NCBI GenBank assembly: GCA_030550295.1
Contig: JAUQPQ010000010.1
Span: 1 to 26,312 of the forward strand
Length of the DNA: 26,312 nucleotides
DNA from: Chloroflexota bacterium
GTDB taxonomy: Bacteria; Chloroflexota; Dehalococcoidia; SM23-28-2; HRBIN24
Reading direction: 5' to 3'
The notes beneath the pieces are model-generated. The model made no database searches. It saw only the letters and a program-made list of their open reading frames with translations, and was not told the origin of the DNA. The first letter of the stretch is position 1; every line of letters begins with the position of its first letter. A program made the translations under genes and the position numbers. Below are positions 22,758 to 26,312 of this stretch, in pieces.

Positions 22758-23384
22758 ATGCCCTCCCAGGGGATCTTCATCACTTTAGAAGGGGACGATG
22801 GGGTGGGCAAGTCCACCCTGGCCAGGGCCCTAGCCACCGCGTTAGAGGGGGAGGGCCTTCCCTATCTGCTCACCAGTGAGCCTGGTGCTACAACCCTGGG
22901 CCGAGAGCTGCGCCGCCTGCTCTTAGGGGGCCCCCTGGAGCTCTCGCCGTGGGCTGAGCTCTTCCTCTTCGCCGCTGATAGGGCCCAGCATGTGCGTGAG
23001 GTCATCCTCCCTGCCCTCAACGAGGGGAAAGTCGTTTTGTGTGAGCGGTTCACTGACTCCACCATCGCCTATCAGGGGTATGGGCGGGGGCTAGACTTGG
23101 AGGCAGTGAGGCAGGTGTGCCTGTTGGCCAGTGGTGGCCTTGCTCCCCATCTCACCTTGCTCCTGGATATGGAGCCTCAGGAGGCCCTGGCCCGCAAGCC
23201 CCAGTTTGACTGCATCGGCGGGGAGGACTTGGAGTTCCATAGGCGCGTGCGCAAGGGGTTTTTGGCCCTGGCCAGCCAAGACCCCCAGCGTGTAGTAGTC
23301 ATTGAGGCCTCCCGTCCCCAAGGAGAAGTAGCAGCTGTGGCGTGGGGTTACGTACGTCGGCTTCTGGACACCCTATCAGGCTAA
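22758..23384 (+). CDS. tmk: Tmk, thymidylate kinase
   Basis: A 208-residue dTMP kinase, phosphorylating dTMP to dTDP. The P-loop is FITLEGDDGVGKST (7-20). LLTSEPGATTLGRELRRLLL is the substrate region (EPGxTxxGE in many relatives), and CERFTDSTIAYQGYGRG replaces the common DRYxxSxxAYQGxGRG with Glu for Asp. The lid is ARKPQFDCIGGEDLEFHRRV, poor in the Arg residues of E. coli-type lids. ATG 22758 has GGGAG from the preceding stop region. It is inside the pdxS-lysC run. Confidence 0.94.
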   Translation: MPSQGIFITLEGDDGVGKSTLARALATALEGEGLPYLLTSEPGATTLGRELRRLLLGGPLELSPWAELFLFAADRAQHVREVILPALNEGKVVLCERFTDSTIAYQGYGRGLDLEAVRQVCLLASGGLAPHLTLLLDMEPQEALARKPQFDCIGGEDLEFHRRVRKGFLALASQDPQRVVVIEASRPQGEVAAVAWGYVRRLLDTLSG

Positions 23385-23413
23385 AGGTGGTAGGATGGTG
23401 CAGGGAGGAGCTC

Positions 23414-24304
23414 ATGTCTTATGTGACGGTACGCGTGCCAGCCACTACTGCCAACCTAGGCCCCGGATTTGATTGCCTCGGTCTGGCTCTCAATTTATGG
23501 GGTGTCATCCGGTTGGAGGTGGCAGACCAGCCCTTGCCGCCCTCTCGGGACCCTGTGGCCTGTCTGGTGGCTGAGGCGGCATGCTGCCTATGGGAGCAGT
23601 TGGGTACTCCTGCCCCTCCCGGCCTGGTGGTGCGCTACGATGGGGAGGTGCCTGTGGCTAGGGGGCTAGGGGCTAGCGCCATCGCCCGTGTGGGAGGGCT
23701 CATGGCCGCTAATGCCTTATCTGGATATCCCCTGGATGCCGAGGCCATCCTGCAGCTGGCTGCTCGGCTAGAGGGACATGCCGATAACGCTGCTCCAGCT
23801 ATCTTCGGGGGGCTACAAGTGGTGGCCCGTCGTGACGATGGCATCTTCATCCACATGAGCATAGAGCTGCCCCCTAACTTGAGGGTGGCCATCTTTGTGC
23901 CGCACCAGGAGCTAGCTACCGCCCAGGCGCGGGAGGCATTGCCCATCTCCTTCAGCCGAGAAGATGCCGTATACAATCTGTCCAGGGCAGCGCTTCTGGT
24001 AGCCTCTCTAGCTACTGGCCGCCTGGACTACCTGCGGGAGGCCACTCTAGACCGGATACACCAGCCTTACCGGGCCCGCCTCTTTCCCCCCATGTCCTCC
24101 TTGCTAAAGGCGGCGCTGGGGGCAGGGGCCCTTGGGGCCTTTCTTTCAGGAGCAGGGCCTAGCGTGGCCGCCTTCGCCTTGGCGGAGGAGGCAGAAGAGA
24201 TAGCTAAAGCGATGCAGACCTTAGCCCAGCGACTAGGCCTATATGGGGAAGCTCTGGTCTGCTCCCCCACCCTCCAGGGAGCCCATGTAGTGGAGGAAGG
24301 ATGA
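23414..24304 (+). CDS. thrB: ThrB, homoserine kinase
   Basis: A 296-residue GHMP-family kinase that phosphorylates homoserine on the way to threonine. Motif 1 is PATTANLGPGFDCLGLAL (9-26), motif 2 is PVARGLGASAIARVGG (GLGSSAA in most members), and motif 3 is GAFLSGAGPSVAAF. The frame is open upstream to 23342 but that part overlaps tmk; ATG 23414 gives the canonical MSYVTVRVPAT and follows GGGAGGAG. Its stop lies within the two possible lysC starts. thrB with lysC places aspartate-family amino acid synthesis in this operon. Confidence 0.95.
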   Translation: MSYVTVRVPATTANLGPGFDCLGLALNLWGVIRLEVADQPLPPSRDPVACLVAEAACCLWEQLGTPAPPGLVVRYDGEVPVARGLGASAIARVGGLMAANALSGYPLDAEAILQLAARLEGHADNAAPAIFGGLQVVARRDDGIFIHMSIELPPNLRVAIFVPHQELATAQAREALPISFSREDAVYNLSRAALLVASLATGRLDYLREATLDRIHQPYRARLFPPMSSLLKAALGAGALGAFLSGAGPSVAAFALAEEAEEIAKAMQTLAQRLGLYGEALVCSPTLQGAHVVEEG

Positions 24305-25527
24305 TGGGCCTCATCGTCCAGAAGTACGGCGGCACCTCTGTGGCCGATGCCCAAAGGATTCAGGCGGTAGCCCACCGCATCGCCCAACGTTATCAGCAGG
24401 GGGACCAGCTGGTAGTGGTCGTCTCCGCCATGGGCAACACCACCGACCGCCTCATCCAGCTGGCATACCAGGTAAGCCCCGAGCCAGAAGCAAGGGAGCT
24501 GGACCTGCTGCTATCTACAGGGGAGGTGGTGTCGTGCACCCTTTTGGCCATGGCGCTAAGGGCTATAGGGGTGCCAGCTGTCGCGTTGACAGGTGCGCAG
24601 GCGGGCATCGGTACCGATGCCCGCTACGGGCGCGCCCGCATCTTGCGGGTAGATCCTTCCCGCATCCTGTCCCACTTACGTGAAGGGAAGGTAGCGGTGG
24701 TGGCCGGCTTCCAGGGCATTACCGAGGAGATGGACATCACTACCTTGGGGCGAGGCGGCTCTGACACTACCGCCGTAGCCCTGGCTGCTGCCCTAAAAGC
24801 CCAACGGTGCGAAATATATACCGATGTAGAGGGTATATACACTGCCGACCCCCGCGTTGTACCTGAGGCACGCAAGCTAGAGCGCATCTCATATGAGGAG
24901 ATGTTGGAATTGGCTAGCCAAGGGGCCCGGGTTATGCATAACCGAGCTGTAGAGCTGGGCTGGGTATACAAGGTGCCCATCTACGTGGCTTCTAGCTTTA
25001 CCGAGGCTCCCGGCACCCTCATCTGCCTCCAGGAGGGAGAGAGCATGGAACAGCGCAACAAGGTGGTGGGCATCGCCCACGACACCGATGTGGGCCGTAT
25101 AACCATACGGGGAGTACCCGACCGTCCCGGCATCGCTGCTGCCATCTTCACCCCTCTGGCCGAGGCTGGCATCTCGGTGGACACCATTGTCCAGAACGCC
25201 TCTGTGGAGCGATTAACCGACCTTACCTTCACGGTGGCCAAGGCCGACCTGCGTAAGGCGGTGGAGATGGTGCGCCATGTAGCCCAGGAGATAGGGGCCA
25301 AAGAGGTGCTCTGGGACGATGTCATGGCGAAGGTGAGTATTGTGGGCTCAGGTATGCAGAGTGTCCCTGGCTATGCCGCTACCATGTTCCGTGCCCTCTA
25401 CCAGGCGGGGATCAACATAGAGCTCATCACCACCAGCGAGATCCGCATCACCTGCCTCATCGATGCGTCCCGGGTGGAGGAGGCGGTAAGGGCCCTCCAC
25501 CGCGCCTTCCAGCTAGAGGAAGGCTAG
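24304..25527 (+). CDS. lysC: LysC, aspartate kinase
   Basis: A 407-residue monofunctional aspartokinase, the first step towards lysine, threonine and methionine. It begins MGLIVQKYGGTSVAD, the standard N-terminus; GRGGSDTTAVALAAAL and YTDVEGIYTADPR complete the kinase domain. Two ACT domains (about 265-400) include GVPDRPGIAAAIFTPLAEAG and VPGYAATMFRALYQAGINIELITTSEIRITCLI, where feedback inhibitors bind. ATG 24301 just upstream is in frame and equally possible; I prefer 24304 because it gives the family N-terminus and seven bases from GGAGG (24292-24296). The TAG stop is inside a CTAG shared with the convergent gene's stop. Confidence 0.96.
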   Translation: MGLIVQKYGGTSVADAQRIQAVAHRIAQRYQQGDQLVVVVSAMGNTTDRLIQLAYQVSPEPEARELDLLLSTGEVVSCTLLAMALRAIGVPAVALTGAQAGIGTDARYGRARILRVDPSRILSHLREGKVAVVAGFQGITEEMDITTLGRGGSDTTAVALAAALKAQRCEIYTDVEGIYTADPRVVPEARKLERISYEEMLELASQGARVMHNRAVELGWVYKVPIYVASSFTEAPGTLICLQEGESMEQRNKVVGIAHDTDVGRITIRGVPDRPGIAAAIFTPLAEAGISVDTIVQNASVERLTDLTFTVAKADLRKAVEMVRHVAQEIGAKEVLWDDVMAKVSIVGSGMQSVPGYAATMFRALYQAGINIELITTSEIRITCLIDASRVEEAVRALHRAFQLEEG

Positions 25528-26312
25528 CGCAGTTTGGCCACCACCTCACGGGCGTAGACTTCTAAGTCTTGGAGGAAGCGCCCCACTGGGAAGATGGGCA
25601 CTAATAGAAAGTGCCTTACCCCTGCCTCGGCATACTGCTCTAGGCGCCGTACACAGTCTTGGGGACTGCCCATCACTACATACCGGTCCACATAGGGCTC
25701 AAAGGGCTGGTTGTAACGGGCTGAAAGGTCTTGGATGGCAAGCGCCTTTGCCTCCTCGTAGGAATCGCCCAGGGCGATAAACTGATAAAGGGCAGGGGTT
25801 ATGGCGTCGGGGTCTCGTCCTGCCTGTTGGGCGTAGGCTCGGACTTTGGCCCATCCCTCGCGAAACCTCTCGGGCGAGAAGAGGTAGGGGATGTAGCCGT
25901 CCCCTAGCCTTCCCGCCCGACGCATCGCTGCCTCTGACCTCCCTGCCACCCAAATAGGGGGCCCTCCAGGCTGGGCTGGCTTGGGCATAAGGGTGACGCC
26001 AGGCAAGTGCCAAAAGCGCCCTCGGTAGGTGACGTTCTCCTGCTGCCACAACAGGCGTAGGATGCGTATCGCCTCGTTGGCTCGGGCGCCCCTCTCCTGA
26101 AGGGGGATGCCACACGCCTCGAACTCCTTGGGGAACTCTCCCCCTACACCTATGCCCAGGATGAGGCGTCCACCAGATATGAGGTCTACGGAGGCTGCTT
26201 CCTTCGCTATTACTGCTGGCGGGCGCAAAGGTAGCAAGGTCACCGCTGTACCCAAAAGAATGCGGCGGGTACGGGCGGCCATAGCGGCCAAGGAGGTGAA
26301 GGCGTCCAACGT
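25524..26312 (-). CDS. LLM-class (F420-dependent type) oxidoreductase, 5' end outside the window
   Basis: 263 residues of a luciferase-like monooxygenase-family TIM barrel, cut at its N-terminus by the window end; the frame runs on past the codon at 26310. Visible family blocks are LLGTAVTLLPLRPPAVIAKEAASVDLISGGRLILGIGVG, here split over about 17-55, then GRFWHLPG, GGPPIWVAGRSEAAMRRAGRLGDGYI, and a C-terminal GSPQDCVRRLEQYAEAGVRHF. Such enzymes use F420 or flavin to oxidise or reduce varied substrates; the substrate is not predictable. The missing part should be roughly 50-70 residues, by comparison with the family. It converges on lysC. Confidence 0.87.
   Translation of the reverse strand, partial: TLDAFTSLAAMAARTRRILLGTAVTLLPLRPPAVIAKEAASVDLISGGRLILGIGVGGEFPKEFEACGIPLQERGARANEAIRILRLLWQQENVTYRGRFWHLPGVTLMPKPAQPGGPPIWVAGRSEAAMRRAGRLGDGYIPYLFSPERFREGWAKVRAYAQQAGRDPDAITPALYQFIALGDSYEEAKALAIQDLSARYNQPFEPYVDRYVVMGSPQDCVRRLEQYAEAGVRHFLLVPIFPVGRFLQDLEVYAREVVAKLR

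Noticed and set aside
23342..23413. In-frame extension of thrB.
   Set aside because: It lies in the tmk end, has no homology, and ATG 23414 has a strong ribosome binding site.

Overview
This is a gene-dense, GC-rich bacterial chromosome segment with almost no spare DNA. I count 33 protein genes (two cut by the window edges), three tRNA genes and one ribosomal-protein leader. No stretch over 300 bases lacks a gene, and I see no insertion sequence, phage gene, CRISPR array or rRNA. The content fits a Chloroflexota bacterium, most likely Dehalococcoidia-related. That is an inference from the CysS and EF-Tu sequence style, the R3H/AAA ATPase, and the mix of MEP isoprenoid, PdxST vitamin B6, LarBC cofactor and F420-type LLM genes. 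No 16S gene is present to confirm it.

Layout. 1-2202 (+): end of ispF, then cysE and cysS (serine acetylation and Cys-tRNA charging). 2211-7264 (+): a near-consensus promoter, tRNA-Thr(UGU), tRNA-Tyr(GUA), tRNA-Thr(GGU), then tuf, rpmG, secE, nusG, rplK, rplA, an L10 leader with its own probable promoter, rplJ and rplL. This is the classic translation/transcription cluster, but rpoBC does not follow. 7296-9249 (+): a zinc-finger/TM/LysM protein, radC and a lipoate ligase/octanoyltransferase family gene, tightly packed. 9226-11172 (-): larC and larB. 11248-12985 (+): PAP2 phosphatase, CvpA-like membrane protein, HNH endonuclease. 12972-15350 (-): GH31 alpha-xylosidase-like enzyme. 15394-18677 (-): uspA, two TrkA/RCK proteins, pheA and an unusual Fpg/Nei-type glycosylase, read in the order uspA to fpg with stop/start overlaps. 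18784-25527 (+): pdxS, pdxT, an unrecognised GNAT-like gene, an R3H/AAA ATPase, tmk, thrB, lysC. 25524-26312 (-): the 3' part of an LLM-class oxidoreductase.

Regulation visible in the sequence: sigma-70-type promoters with TATAAT/TATACT -10 boxes before the tRNA cluster, rplJ, larB, the PAP2 gene, the HNH gene, uspA and pdxS. larB and the PAP2 gene diverge from one palindromic -35 element. An imperfect dyad surrounds the uspA -10. Two genes (the LysM gene and larB) appear leaderless. I found no convincing intrinsic terminators, and three convergent gene pairs overlap at their 3' ends.

I did not find a clear new defence or mobile system. The best leads are the Fpg-like glycosylase lacking the usual void-filling residues, the LysM/zinc-finger protein coupled to radC, the uspA-trkA-trkA-pheA-fpg operon with its promoter dyad, the divergent larB/PAP2 promoter, and a high use of TAG stop codons.
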